From the NCBI GenBank assembly GCA_964487525.1, contig CAZAQC010000011.1, positions 1 through 16,404 of the forward strand: a stretch of 16,404 bases of DNA. The letters run 5' to 3'. The position numbers and the translations under genes were made by a program. The notes under the pieces were generated by a model. That model saw only the letters and a program-made list of their open reading frames with translations, made no database searches and was not told where the DNA came from. Below, one piece after another: positions 7,146 to 14,480 of the stretch (positions are counted from its first letter, which is position 1; the number at the start of each line of letters is the position of its first letter). This DNA comes from UBA2177 sp964487525 (lineage in GTDB: Bacteria; Patescibacteriota; Dojkabacteria; SC72).

Positions 7146-7855
7146 TGAACAAAGGAATAATATATTTGATACCAACACCAATTAGTAGTAATAGAACGAT
7201 GTTTGATATTTTGCCACCTATGTATTTAGATATACTTTCCGACTTAGAATATTTTGTAACAGAATCTCCTAAAACAGCTAGAGCTTTTTTAAAAGATATT
7301 CCCTTAAAAAGAAAAATGCAGGATATTAAAATGTCTGAATTAAGTGAACATACAGAGGATGTAGAGATATCTGAACTACTTCAACCCATTATGGAAGGAC
7401 ATAATCTTGGAGTAATGTCCGATGCTGGAGTCCCAACTATAGCAGATCCAGGATACAGATTAGTTTCCTTAGCACAAAGGGCTGGTATTCAAATTGTACC
7501 TTTTGTAGGGCCATCTTCAATACTTTTGTCATTAATGGCTTCAGGATTAAATGGGCAGAGCTTTTCTTTTAATGGATATTTGCCAAAGGAGAATGGTTTG
7601 AAAAGAAAGAAAATTAAATCATTGGAAAGAATAGCTTTAGGAAGTAATCAAACACAGATATTTATGGAAACACCATATAAGAATCAGCATATGTTTGAAG
7701 ATATATTGGATGTATGTGAAGACAATACTCATCTTTGTATTGCTATGAATGTTATGGGTGACGATGAATATATAGTTACAAAAAGAATCGCAGAGTGGAA
7801 GAAAACAAATGTATCTTTAGATAAAAAACCTTGTCTATTTTTAATAAATAAATAA
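7145..7855 (+). CDS. RsmI-type SAM-dependent methyltransferase (tetrapyrrole methylase fold)
   Basis: A 236-aa member of the RsmI family (COG0313). RsmI itself 2'-O-methylates C1402 of 16S rRNA at the decoding centre. Visible features are the N-terminal GIIYLIPTPIS strand and loop, the SAM-site motif SDAGVPTIADPG (92-103), VGPSSILLSLMASGL (121-135) and GYLPKE (144-149). The segment FVTESPKTARAFLK stands where RsmI normally has an EDTR-type sequence. The protein is shorter than canonical RsmI of about 280 aa and resembles the compact variant I associate with Bacteroidetes. It could therefore be the true RsmI of this organism or a paralogue with another target. Its ATG overlaps the mutL stop in a TAATG junction, so the two are co-transcribed and probably translationally coupled. 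Confidence 0.82.
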   Translation: MNKGIIYLIPTPISSNRTMFDILPPMYLDILSDLEYFVTESPKTARAFLKDIPLKRKMQDIKMSELSEHTEDVEISELLQPIMEGHNLGVMSDAGVPTIADPGYRLVSLAQRAGIQIVPFVGPSSILLSLMASGLNGQSFSFNGYLPKENGLKRKKIKSLERIALGSNQTQIFMETPYKNQHMFEDILDVCEDNTHLCIAMNVMGDDEYIVTKRIAEWKKTNVSLDKKPCLFLINK

Positions 7856-7856
7856 T

Positions 7857-9104
7857 ATGCCCGTATTTATTGGATCTACACCTAATATTCAGACAGATGA
7901 TCTTCTTTTAGCTAAGGATATTCTCAATGGAAGGAAAAATATTAATGGGTCAATTGACGAATTAAAAAGCAAATTTGATGAGGAAACGTTTCTTTTTAAT
8001 AGAGGGAGAGATTCGCTTTTCTTCTTCCTAAATCTGTTGAATCTTAAAGAGGATGATGAAGTTTTGATACAAGCATTTACATGTGTAGCTGTAGTTGCCC
8101 CAATTCTTTGGTCTAAAGCTAGGCCTGTGTATGTAGATATTGATCCTAAATCATTCAATATGGATCTGGTTTTGCTTAGAGAGAAGATATCCGAGAAAAC
8201 AAGAGTTATCTTAGTACAACATACTTTTGGAAACCTTGTAGATGTTAGAAGAGTTAGAGAATTTGTTGATGAGGTGAATAACGAAAGGGAAGAAGAAAGA
8301 AAAATATATATCATTGAGGATTGTGCACACCTTTTTACAAACAATTTTTCTGAATTAAATATTGGTGAATACAGCGATACATTTTTTTTTAGTTTCTCGC
8401 AGGACAAGGCCATTAGCTGTACCCAAGGAGCTATGCTTGTTGTAAAAGACCCTGTTCTACTTACTAAGGCTCAAAAAGAGTATGTTTTGGTAAAAGAGTT
8501 ATCATTAAGTGAAGCTATGTACAATGCAAAATACATTATACTGTGGAATAGGATCAAAGAATCATATTTCAGAAGAGTGGTTCCTTTTACAAATATTACC
8601 TTGGGAAGAATTTTAATAATACTTTTTAGGTTGCTTGGAATAATAAAGAAGCAAGCATCTAGCGACACGTTAATGTTTAGTGAACCTAAGAAACTAAGTG
8701 AAGTACAGGCTTGTTTGCTTTTAAATCAATTAGGAAAATCAGAAGAACTAAATAAGTATAGAGAGAGAATAGTGGATATGTATAATACTAGAATAAAAGA
8801 TGAGTTAAGGTTCAATAGTATAGATAATCCTCTTTTAAGGTATCCGATATTAATAAGTAACAGGGAAGAAGTGAAGGAAAAATTAAAGAAGAAGGGGATA
8901 ATAGGGGGAATTTGGTATAGTACTGTAGTATTTCCTTTAGTAAATAATCTTGATTTGGTAAATTACACTGCTGGAGATTGTCCTAATGCCGAAATGTGTG
9001 CTAAATCAATATTTAATTTACCTACAAATATTGAAACTACAGAGAGTGATGTAAATGATATATTGGATATTGTGAATACCTTTGCTAATCCTTCTAAATT
9101 TTAA
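7857..9104 (+). CDS. DegT/DnrJ/EryC1/StrS-family PLP-dependent aminotransferase
   Basis: A fold-type I PLP enzyme of the family that usually transfers an amino group to keto-sugars for surface glycans or nucleotide sugars. The pyridine-binding Asp is in IIEDCAH (D155) and the Schiff-base Lys in FSFSQDKAIS (K184), both in the expected relative positions. The N-terminal NRGRDSLFFFLNLL segment replaces the usual SGTxAL-type phosphate-binding stretch. A hydrophobic stretch near residues 245-265 (ILIILFRLLGII) could touch the membrane. It starts 1 nt after the methyltransferase stop and is followed 12 nt later by the FemAB-type gene. The pairing suggests envelope sugar or peptide modification, but the substrate cannot be read from sequence. 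The start has no Shine-Dalgarno; the first ATG is used. Confidence 0.85.
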   Translation: MPVFIGSTPNIQTDDLLLAKDILNGRKNINGSIDELKSKFDEETFLFNRGRDSLFFFLNLLNLKEDDEVLIQAFTCVAVVAPILWSKARPVYVDIDPKSFNMDLVLLREKISEKTRVILVQHTFGNLVDVRRVREFVDEVNNEREEERKIYIIEDCAHLFTNNFSELNIGEYSDTFFFSFSQDKAISCTQGAMLVVKDPVLLTKAQKEYVLVKELSLSEAMYNAKYIILWNRIKESYFRRVVPFTNITLGRILIILFRLLGIIKKQASSDTLMFSEPKKLSEVQACLLLNQLGKSEELNKYRERIVDMYNTRIKDELRFNSIDNPLLRYPILISNREEVKEKLKKKGIIGGIWYSTVVFPLVNNLDLVNYTAGDCPNAEMCAKSIFNLPTNIETTESDVNDILDIVNTFANPSKF

Positions 9105-9116
9105 TAATATATTCTA

Positions 9117-10175
9117 ATGAATTTGAATTTTTTGGATATACAAAATGATACAGAGTGGGATAGTTATGTTAAGAAGCTCCCCAGCTATTCTTTTTTGAAC
9201 AGTAGTGCAAGGTTTAGATATAACGAGAGAGTAGGTGTGAGAGCTTTTAGATATGCAATATTTAAGGGAGAGATGTTTTTAGGCATTATATCTATTTCGA
9301 TTGGTAGCTCAAAAATATTTGGAAATTTTATGGAATGTAAGCACTCCCCTATTCTTTTGGAAAGTAGGGTAGAGTATTGGGATGAGATTTTTGATTTTTG
9401 TAAGAATATATCGAAAGAAAACAAATGTTTTTTACTAAGGTTTTCTCCATTAGTTGAAAATGATGAAGAGTTACTGAAATTCTATTCTTTAAACAAGTTT
9501 GTTGAGGCTCCCATTCACAATGTAGATGCTTTGATATCACAACATATAGATTTAAGTAAGGATATTGAGGAGTTAAGGAAGGATATGAATAAAACTAAGA
9601 GGAATTTACTAAATAGATCTTTGTCAGATGGAGATATTTCTGTGAAGGTGTTTAGTGATGATTCCCAGTTTGAGGTTTTTAAGGATTTTCATGAACAAAC
9701 GACAAAATTAAAAGGATATACAGATAAGCCAATTAATCTTTTATTGAGTGAACTAAGTGAGCAGATATCTAAAGAAATGTGTTATATGATAGTTGGTTAC
9801 TATACTGGTAAGCCAATTGGTATATGGCAATGTACGGTATATGGTAAGAATATGCATTTGTATCAAGCAGGTACAGATACTGAATTTAGGAATAAGAACA
9901 TCAATATTTCATATCTACTATTCTGGGAAGCACTTAAATTAGGTAAAGAATTAGGATGTGAGACCTTAGATCTGTTTGGTGGGGTTGTACCAGTTGGTTA
10001 TGAGGAGAAGAAGCATCCTTGGAGAGGAGTAAATGACTTTAAGCAAAGTTTAGGAGGTACCAAAGTGACATATATGCACAGTAGAGATTATGCTATGAAT
10101 AAGTTGAAATACTTTGTGTATTATCTATATTCTTGGTTTAGAACAACTATAAAGGGGTACACAATTAAGTGGTAG
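9117..10175 (+). CDS. FemAB/FemX-type aminoacyltransferase (GNAT fold)
   Basis: FemAB-like proteins transfer amino acids from aminoacyl-tRNA to the peptide of a peptidoglycan precursor, building interpeptide bridges; relatives act on other acceptors. The 352-aa protein shows the family pattern: a first GNAT-like half, the DLSKDIEELRKDMNKTKRN segment (145-163) typical of the start of the second half, a basic helical region, and the C-terminal acetyltransferase-like block YQAGTDTEFRNKNINISYLL (249-268) with CETLDLFGG (281-289) and KHPWRGVNDFKQSLGG. There is no signal peptide, consistent with action at the inner face of the membrane. It is the last gene of the mutL run. Its stop is 2 nt from the stop of the convergent DUF2207 gene. 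Confidence 0.87.
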   Translation: MNLNFLDIQNDTEWDSYVKKLPSYSFLNSSARFRYNERVGVRAFRYAIFKGEMFLGIISISIGSSKIFGNFMECKHSPILLESRVEYWDEIFDFCKNISKENKCFLLRFSPLVENDEELLKFYSLNKFVEAPIHNVDALISQHIDLSKDIEELRKDMNKTKRNLLNRSLSDGDISVKVFSDDSQFEVFKDFHEQTTKLKGYTDKPINLLLSELSEQISKEMCYMIVGYYTGKPIGIWQCTVYGKNMHLYQAGTDTEFRNKNINISYLLFWEALKLGKELGCETLDLFGGVVPVGYEEKKHPWRGVNDFKQSLGGTKVTYMHSRDYAMNKLKYFVYYLYSWFRTTIKGYTIKW

Positions 10176-10177
10176 TA

Positions 10178-11911
10178 TTACCAACTGCTTCCTCCACCAC
10201 CACCAAATCCACCACCGCTACTTCCTCCACTAAAACCACTTCCTCCTGATGCTCCGTGACTTGATGAAAATCCACCAGCACTGTTAGGAGCTACAGATTT
10301 AGATTGTACATTCTTACTAATATTAGAAATGGAATTTGTCAAAAGGTAAGAGTTAAATGTATTCATATCTCCTTGATACCATGATGGAGGTTCATTGTAT
10401 ATATCTTCAAATTCTTTAGCCCACTTCTTTTCTAGTCCAAATATAATGGCATATGGAAGTAATGTCTCAAATACCTCTTTGTACTTTTCAGGGTCATTAT
10501 GAAACTCAATTCTTTTCTTTTCCGCTGTATTTATATACATTTTGAGGCCTTCTAAACCATAATACAACTCATTCCCAGTTTTACCCCTTAGATCAATTCC
10601 AAAGGAAAAGAGAATTGCAAGAATAGAAGAGACAGTTAACCCTGTAGCCCAAGCACCAGCTGCCAAAAAGGACAGAGGAGCCATTAGTACAAATGAAAGG
10701 AATAAAGATATCGAGCCTAAAAGAATCATCGTAGTTTTTAATTTTCTTCTTTTAGTATCGAAATATTCTTTTTCATAAACCTCTTTGTTTATTTTTTTAT
10801 TTATATCAGCTACAGTAATGTAGAAATCGGAAGATATTTTCTTAGTATTTACAGAATCGGACCCTTTAAATAATCCAGCATACAGTGATCTTGGAGCTTC
10901 CATAGCTATTTCCTTCTCAATATTATCCTTTATTAGTAGATAGTCTTTCTTTCCTTCTTGTTTAATCTTTATATGTCCATCAATAGCCAACTGTATTATT
11001 TGTGCAGTAATATGCTTGTTATCTAATCTTTTTAAATATATGTACCCTCCAATTAAAGGATATATATCCTTCTCTGGTTCATAATGTGGGAATACTGTTA
11101 TTTTCTTATTCTTACCATTTCTATGAACAATTCCTAAGAGAAATATGAAGACAGGAATAGGCAAGAGTATTCCAAGGTTGCTTATTAAGAATGCCAACAT
11201 CTGTTTGTTACTAGTATCATCGAGAGTACCCTTAGGCATTTTTAAAGCCACTGTGTACCCTTCTAAGCCATTTAAAGGAGTAGTTACAGACAGATTAACC
11301 TCCTGTGCGGATACTTCTTCAAAAACACAGTTGGATACAGTTGATCCAGTTGCTCCTGTATAGCAAACTTTTTCAGTAATATCGCCTGGTACCATAATAT
11401 TTGCAGTTGCCTGCCTTATAGGGACTGTCCATCCATTCCCAGTTATATTTAGGTATAGCTCATCATGTTCATCAAAGAAATTAACGGCATTTTTTAATGT
11501 ATAGCTTATTACAAATACATACTCACCCTGTATAGTAACTTCAGCATCTCCTATTTTAAATATTGCATAACCATTAGAGCTACTTCTTTCGTATGTATTG
11601 TATTTACTTTCAGGAGAATCACTTCTGTAATAGTAGAGATCATTCAATGCTAGGGTTGTAGGTCTCTTAAAACCAGCTTGAACTTTGTAATCTACTGGAA
11701 TTTCTCTAATAATTCCATGCTTGTAACCTGGAAAATAGTAATGTATCTCTTCTGTAATTGTTATATCCGTATTCTTTTTAAGCTCAATATCAGATTTAAA
11801 AAGAGTAATCTCTTCAGTAAATGATCCCTCCTCTTGAGCATTTACATTATTAACATAAAGAAAAGGAATACAAAATATACTTAATAAAAGATACTTAAAT
11901 ACTCTTTTCAT
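10178..11911 (-). CDS. DUF2207-family membrane protein with Gly/Ser-rich tail
   Basis: The 577-aa protein has a signal peptide (about residues 1-25, ending VNAQ), an extracytoplasmic domain with the DUF2207 features TITEEIHYYFPGYKHGIIREIP (split here across 51-72), and two cysteines (C183, C195) that could form a disulphide. A membrane segment lies at about 238-263, then a cytoplasmic region (YIYLKRLDNKHITAQIIQLAIDG is typical) and two more membrane segments at about 393-438. The C-terminal 30 or so residues are almost only Gly and Ser with Phe, ending in Trp, a hallmark of this family. Function is unknown; DUF2207 is recurrently found beside LemA, as here, 11 nt downstream. Unusually for this window it has a strong Shine-Dalgarno overlapping the lemA stop. 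Confidence 0.9.
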   Translation of the reverse strand: MKRVFKYLLLSIFCIPFLYVNNVNAQEEGSFTEEITLFKSDIELKKNTDITITEEIHYYFPGYKHGIIREIPVDYKVQAGFKRPTTLALNDLYYYRSDSPESKYNTYERSSSNGYAIFKIGDAEVTIQGEYVFVISYTLKNAVNFFDEHDELYLNITGNGWTVPIRQATANIMVPGDITEKVCYTGATGSTVSNCVFEEVSAQEVNLSVTTPLNGLEGYTVALKMPKGTLDDTSNKQMLAFLISNLGILLPIPVFIFLLGIVHRNGKNKKITVFPHYEPEKDIYPLIGGYIYLKRLDNKHITAQIIQLAIDGHIKIKQEGKKDYLLIKDNIEKEIAMEAPRSLYAGLFKGSDSVNTKKISSDFYITVADINKKINKEVYEKEYFDTKRRKLKTTMILLGSISLFLSFVLMAPLSFLAAGAWATGLTVSSILAILFSFGIDLRGKTGNELYYGLEGLKMYINTAEKKRIEFHNDPEKYKEVFETLLPYAIIFGLEKKWAKEFEDIYNEPPSWYQGDMNTFNSYLLTNSISNISKNVQSKSVAPNSAGGFSSSHGASGGSGFSGGSSGGGFGGGGGSSW

Positions 11912-11917
11912 ATAGTT

Positions 11918-11924
11918 CTCCTTT
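11918..11924 (-). promoter_or_regulatory. Strong Shine-Dalgarno of the DUF2207 gene
   Basis: AAAGGAG on the minus strand lies 6 nt before the ATG at 11911 and overlaps the lemA TAA (11925-11923). It is the only clear Shine-Dalgarno at any start in the window. It shows that the host ribosomes probably keep an anti-Shine-Dalgarno, and it supports the chosen start. Confidence 0.75.
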
Positions 11925-12465
11925 AGAATTTGATCTCTACATTCTTTTTCTCATCCTCTGAAGCCTCAAAGAATGGTAACTTAGAGAATCCAAATATTCC
12001 TGAAAGTAAGTTGTTTGGAAATACAGCTATCAGTGTATTGAAATCTCTAGCAGCACCATTGTAGAACCTTCTAGATTTCTGAATATCATCTTCCAATCCT
12101 TTCAAACTTGTTTGAAGATCTAAGAAATTAGTATTAGCTTTTAATTCAGGATAGTTCTCTGCAACAGCAATAATCTTAGAAACAGCCTTTGTTAGTTGAT
12201 CCTCTACTTCCATCTTTTCAGATAGGGAGCCAGCTGACATAGCTTTTGCTCTCATTTCTGTTATCTGCTTGAAAGTTTCTTGCTCATGTTTTGCATATCC
12301 CTTAACAATTTCTACAAGATTTGGGATCATATCGTATCTTTGTTTTAGGAATGTTTCAATATCGGCAGATGCTTCTTCAACAACAATTTTTTGTTTTGCT
12401 AATTTGTTGTAAAGCCCAACCAAGATAACAGCTAAAAGTACTAGTGCTCCAACTGCGTATATCAT
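11923..12465 (-). CDS. lemA: LemA family protein
   Basis: A 180-aa protein with one N-terminal membrane segment (about residues 2-20, YAVGALVLLAVILVGLYN), followed by the long helical LemA domain. The characteristic stretch IETFLKQRYDMIPNLVEIVKGYAKHE is present (split across 41-67), as are LKANTNFLDLQTSLKGLEDDI and SRRFYNGAARDFNTLIAVFP. LemA proteins are short-tailed membrane-anchored helical bundles of uncertain function, widespread in bacteria. The neighbouring DUF2207 gene starts 11 nt downstream, a conserved pairing that suggests a shared envelope complex. A consensus-like promoter lies directly upstream at 12494-12522. The family assignment is firm; the role is not. Confidence 0.94.
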   Translation of the reverse strand: MIYAVGALVLLAVILVGLYNKLAKQKIVVEEASADIETFLKQRYDMIPNLVEIVKGYAKHEQETFKQITEMRAKAMSAGSLSEKMEVEDQLTKAVSKIIAVAENYPELKANTNFLDLQTSLKGLEDDIQKSRRFYNGAARDFNTLIAVFPNNLLSGIFGFSKLPFFEASEDEKKNVEIKF

Positions 12466-12493
12466 AATAATAGATACTTAATTTAATAAATAT

Positions 12494-12522
12494 ATTTTAG
12501 AAGGTTTGTATGCCATTTGCAA
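12494..12522 (-). promoter_or_regulatory. Promoter of the lemA-DUF2207 operon
   Basis: On the minus strand TTGCAA (12522-12517) and TAAAAT (12499-12494) are separated by exactly 17 nt, a standard sigma-70 layout. The predicted start near 12487 leaves a leader of about 22 nt without a Shine-Dalgarno before the lemA ATG. It lies in the only spacer between lemA and the upstream membrane protein gene. Confidence 0.6.
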
Positions 12523-12539
12523 GAGAAAATATAGGATAT

Positions 12540-13148
12540 TTATGTAGAAAATTTTCTTTTTCTAAAAATAAAAACATCTAGGAGAACACATATTGACAGA
12601 ATGTATAGTATTACAGATGTCTCTAGTAGGCCCAATTCCTTCCAATTAAATGGAATTATAAATAGTATTAACGAAATAATTAATGAAAAGAAAAGACTTA
12701 TACCAACAATCCCCAATAGAAGTTTTTTACTTCTTTGCCATAATCCAACGAAATTGATAGGGGTCAATACTGCTAATAATATAATATTTATTAAAACAGC
12801 TAATCCATGTAGTTCTTTTCCTTCTTGTTGAGGGAAAAGCCCTATAAATATTGCACTGATGATAGGGATAATATAGCTAATTCTGAAGATTTCGGAGTGT
12901 TTGAATAATTTAATAGTTATAAATCGTACATATATAGATATAAATATAATTGATAATATAAATCCAACATTAAAGAACATACCGAGGCTGTTCTCAGGAT
13001 TTCCTAAGTTACTGTATGAGGAGTTTGGAAATGTGTAATTCTTACTGCCAAGGCTGGAAATAAAAACAGATAGTATGAATATTAGTATGGCATCAAGATA
13101 ATAGTATCTTTTACTTTTTAACTTCCTAACAATAGTTTTTAATTTCAT
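12540..13148 (-). CDS. Six-helix membrane protein, DUF998-like
   Basis: The 202-aa protein has about six hydrophobic segments (roughly 18-33, 56-76, 88-105, 115-136, 143-165, 175-195) and basic cytoplasmic ends. The pattern of an extracytoplasmic loop with Ser/Asn/Pro after helix 1, FFNVGFILSIIFI in helix 2, and the GLFPQQEGKELHGLAVLI segment (103-120) resembles DUF998 membrane proteins, which have similar length and topology. That assignment is from memory of the pattern only. The function is unknown. The start lies 41 nt downstream of tRNA-Pro with no separate strong promoter or terminator between, so it may be read through from the tRNA. There is no Shine-Dalgarno. Confidence 0.65.
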   Translation of the reverse strand: MKLKTIVRKLKSKRYYYLDAILIFILSVFISSLGSKNYTFPNSSYSNLGNPENSLGMFFNVGFILSIIFISIYVRFITIKLFKHSEIFRISYIIPIISAIFIGLFPQQEGKELHGLAVLINIILLAVLTPINFVGLWQRSKKLLLGIVGISLFFSLIISLILFIIPFNWKELGLLETSVILYILSICVLLDVFIFRKRKFST

Positions 13149-13189
13149 AATTAGTTAGGCTGAGCAGTATTCTTCGTTCTATTTACAAA

Positions 13190-13263
13190 TCGGGGAGACA
13201 GGACTTGAACCTGCGACCTCTGCGTCCCAAACGCAGCGTTCTAGCCAACTGAACTACTCCCCG
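13190..13263 (-). tRNA. tRNA-Pro (anticodon UGG), no encoded CCA
   Basis: The minus-strand cloverleaf of 74 nt includes the discriminator A at 13190. The acceptor CGGGGAG pairs with CTCCCCG, the D stem is GTTC/GAAC, the anticodon stem is CTGCG/CGCAG around the loop TTTGGGA, and the T arm is GCAGG-TTCAAGT-CCTGT. The anticodon TGG occupies 13229-13227. The base after the discriminator is T, so CCA must be added by a nucleotidyltransferase, in contrast to the tRNA-Gln of this window. An extended -10 element lies 16 nt upstream of the mature 5' end. Confidence 0.96.
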
Positions 13264-13278
13264 TTAAATAACTATGGA

Positions 13279-13287
13279 ATTCTATCA
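13279..13287 (-). promoter_or_regulatory. Extended -10 promoter of tRNA-Pro (TGATAGAAT)
   Basis: TGATAGAAT on the minus strand, the third TGnTAGAAT in the window, lies between the DUF4870 terminator and the tRNA. The tRNA thus has its own promoter right after the upstream gene is terminated. The predicted start gives a precursor leader of about 9 nt. Confidence 0.5.
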
Positions 13288-13295
13288 TAATAAAC

Positions 13296-13324
13296 AAAAA
13301 AAGGGGAGAACACTCTCCCCTTTT
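13296..13324 (-). terminator. Intrinsic terminator of the DUF4870 gene
   Basis: On the minus strand a GGGGAGA/TCTCCCC stem (7 bp, extendable to 11 bp with flanking A-T pairs) closes a 4-nt loop and is followed by seven T residues at 13302-13296. It starts 19 nt after the DUF4870 stop. It is nearly symmetrical, with AAAA/TTTT on both sides, so weak function on the plus strand is possible but there is no plus-strand gene to serve. Confidence 0.88.
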
Positions 13325-13343
13325 CTAATTACTTGTTAAGATA

Positions 13344-13694
13344 TTAGACTGAACCCATCAATTTCAAAGCCCACTCTGAAATCATAGGGATATCAAATCT
13401 TTCTCCTTGTGAAGCCTTGACCATTCCCATTATTATCAATACAAATACTAATAATGCAAGTATTGAGGAAATAGCCCATCCTATGATTGGAATGAAGCTT
13501 ATAACCATCTGTACTGCACCTAATATTGCATATTGAGCTCCCATATATCTTACGAAGTTATCGTCTTTCTCAACAAAAAGAAGGATTAATCCAACAATAG
13601 GAATACAGGCTACAATAGCCATTACCTTATTTGCTTCGTTGAATTTAATTTCTTCTAATGTGAAGACTTTCTTAGCTTGTTTCTCTTCTGCCAT
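13344..13694 (-). CDS. DUF4870/Tic20-like small membrane protein
   Basis: The 116-aa protein has a polar N terminus (about 20 residues) and three hydrophobic segments (roughly 22-41, 55-72, 74-92). Its sequence pattern matches DUF4870: a first helix ending in LLFVEKDDNFVRYMGAQYAIL (37-57), two helices with IPIIGWAISSILALLVFVLII, then MGMVKASQGERFDIPMI at the C terminus. Members are small integral membrane proteins of unknown function, some grouped with Tic20. It has its own promoter and terminator, so it is a single-gene unit. It is divergent from lexA, and the lexA operators lie just beyond its -35 element. No Shine-Dalgarno is visible. Confidence 0.82.
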   Translation of the reverse strand: MAEEKQAKKVFTLEEIKFNEANKVMAIVACIPIVGLILLFVEKDDNFVRYMGAQYAILGAVQMVISFIPIIGWAISSILALLVFVLIIMGMVKASQGERFDIPMISEWALKLMGSV

Positions 13695-13723
13695 AACATA
13701 AATAATAATTAATTTATTTATTT

Positions 13724-13752
13724 AGTATAGTTCTTAATATTCTATTACGCAA
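13724..13752 (-). promoter_or_regulatory. Promoter of the DUF4870 gene
   Basis: On the minus strand TTGCGT (13752-13747) and TATACT (13729-13724) are separated by exactly 17 nt. The predicted start near 13717 leaves an AT-rich leader of about 23 nt. The -35 hexamer ends 2 bp from the degenerate palindrome at 13755-13771, so a repressor bound there could affect this promoter too. Confidence 0.6.
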
Positions 13753-13754
13753 GA

Positions 13755-13771
13755 TATACCACTATGGGTAC
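13755..13771. promoter_or_regulatory. Degenerate second operator candidate upstream of lexA
   Basis: TATACCACTATGGGTAC has the same 7+3+7 layout as the perfect palindrome at 13775-13791. Its left arm is identical (TATACCA) and its right arm TGGGTAC differs from TGGTATA at three positions. The two sites are exactly 20 bp apart start to start, about two helical turns, so two repressor dimers would sit on the same face of the DNA. Confidence 0.4.
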
Positions 13772-13801
13772 TTGTATACCATTTTGGTATATGGGTATAC
13801 T
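13772..13801 (+). promoter_or_regulatory. Probable lexA promoter
   Basis: TTGTAT (13772-13777) and TATACT (13796-13801) are separated by 18 nt. The perfect palindrome lies between them, a layout expected for autorepression. The predicted start near 13808 gives a leader of about 22 nt before the ATG at 13830. TAGAAT at 13801-13806 is an overlapping alternative -10. Confidence 0.5.
13775..13791. promoter_or_regulatory. Perfect palindrome in the lexA promoter, candidate LexA box
   Basis: TATACCATTTTGGTATA is a perfect inverted repeat with 7-bp arms and a 3-bp spacer, placed between the -35 and -10 elements of lexA. It does not match the E. coli (CTGT-N8-ACAG) or the Gram-positive (GAAC-N4-GTTC) LexA box. 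LexA commonly represses its own gene, so a lineage-specific box is the simplest reading. A further half-site TGGTATA occurs at 13835-13841, at the start of the coding region. Confidence 0.55.
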
Positions 13802-13829
13802 AGAATGTAATAAATTTAGCTGTAAAAAT

Positions 13830-14480
13830 ATGGGTGGTATACTAACAGATAAACAAGAACTGGTTCTTAAGGTTATTAGAAAATGCTATCTAGAAAATGG
13901 GTACGCACCATCTTTAACAGAGCTACAAGAGGGTTTGGGCATAGCAACCAAGAGAGGAGTAGTAAATCACTTGATTGCTTTGGAGAAAAAAGGATATATT
14001 TTTAGAACAGGAGAGCCTAGGGGTATACATATGGTAGAAAATGATGATGAAGTTGTATATAACTATCTAATAGGGGTTCCAATTCTTGGGTATGCTAATG
14101 CTGGAACACCTTTAGTTAGTGCTGAAGAAGAGAATTTAGGAGTATTAAAGATAGATAAGGCTTTAATCGGGAAGAAAAAGAATCTGTTTGCCTTAATAGT
14201 CAAAGGTGACTCGATGAATTTAGCAAATATTGATGGTAAAAATATTACCGAAGGAAGCTATATAATCGTACAAAAGGATGTAAACATAGAAGATGGAGAT
14301 GTTGTAGTCGCAGTTATAGAAAATAGTGCAACAGTCAAGAGATTAAAAAGGGAGAAAGATATGGTTGTATTGTATCCACAATCAAACAATCCTTTGAATC
14401 AACCTATTTTCTTAAATAAGGAAACAGATAGTGTGTTTAATGGAAAGGTGGTAAAGGTATTAGATAATCCTTCTATCTAA
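13830..14480 (+). CDS. lexA: LexA, SOS-response repressor and self-cleaving protease
   Basis: LexA represses DNA-damage genes until RecA filaments stimulate its self-cleavage. From the ATG at 13830 it is 216 aa. The N-terminal winged helix-turn-helix is clear (LTDKQELVLKVIRKCYLENG, then APSLTELQEGLGIATKRGVVNH, positions 5-47). The scissile Ala-Gly is A91-G92 in GYANAGTP. The catalytic dyad is S128 (KGDSMN) and K170 (TVKRL). An in-frame ATG at 13764 would add 22 residues but would translate the palindrome and promoter, and LexA proteins normally begin a few residues before LTxKQ, so the later start is preferred. The 3' end overlaps the convergent nrdG by 8 bp. All catalytic residues are present, so it should be functional. 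Confidence 0.95.
   Translation: MGGILTDKQELVLKVIRKCYLENGYAPSLTELQEGLGIATKRGVVNHLIALEKKGYIFRTGEPRGIHMVENDDEVVYNYLIGVPILGYANAGTPLVSAEEENLGVLKIDKALIGKKKNLFALIVKGDSMNLANIDGKNITEGSYIIVQKDVNIEDGDVVVAVIENSATVKRLKREKDMVVLYPQSNNPLNQPIFLNKETDSVFNGKVVKVLDNPSI

Noticed and set aside
7889..8413. 174-codon minus-strand frame inside the aminotransferase gene
   Set aside because: It is antisense to a well-conserved PLP enzyme, has Ser/Leu-rich composition typical of a shadow frame, and shows no recognisable motif.
10163..10187. Small hairpin GGTA-GTAT-TACC at the FemAB/DUF2207 junction as a bidirectional terminator
   Set aside because: The stem is only 4 bp with an imperfect extension, and neither strand has a following T run.
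13764..13829. Upstream ATG extending LexA by 22 residues
   Set aside because: The extension would translate the promoter and palindrome, and the wHTH domain of LexA normally starts close to LTDKQ. ATG 13830 is preferred.
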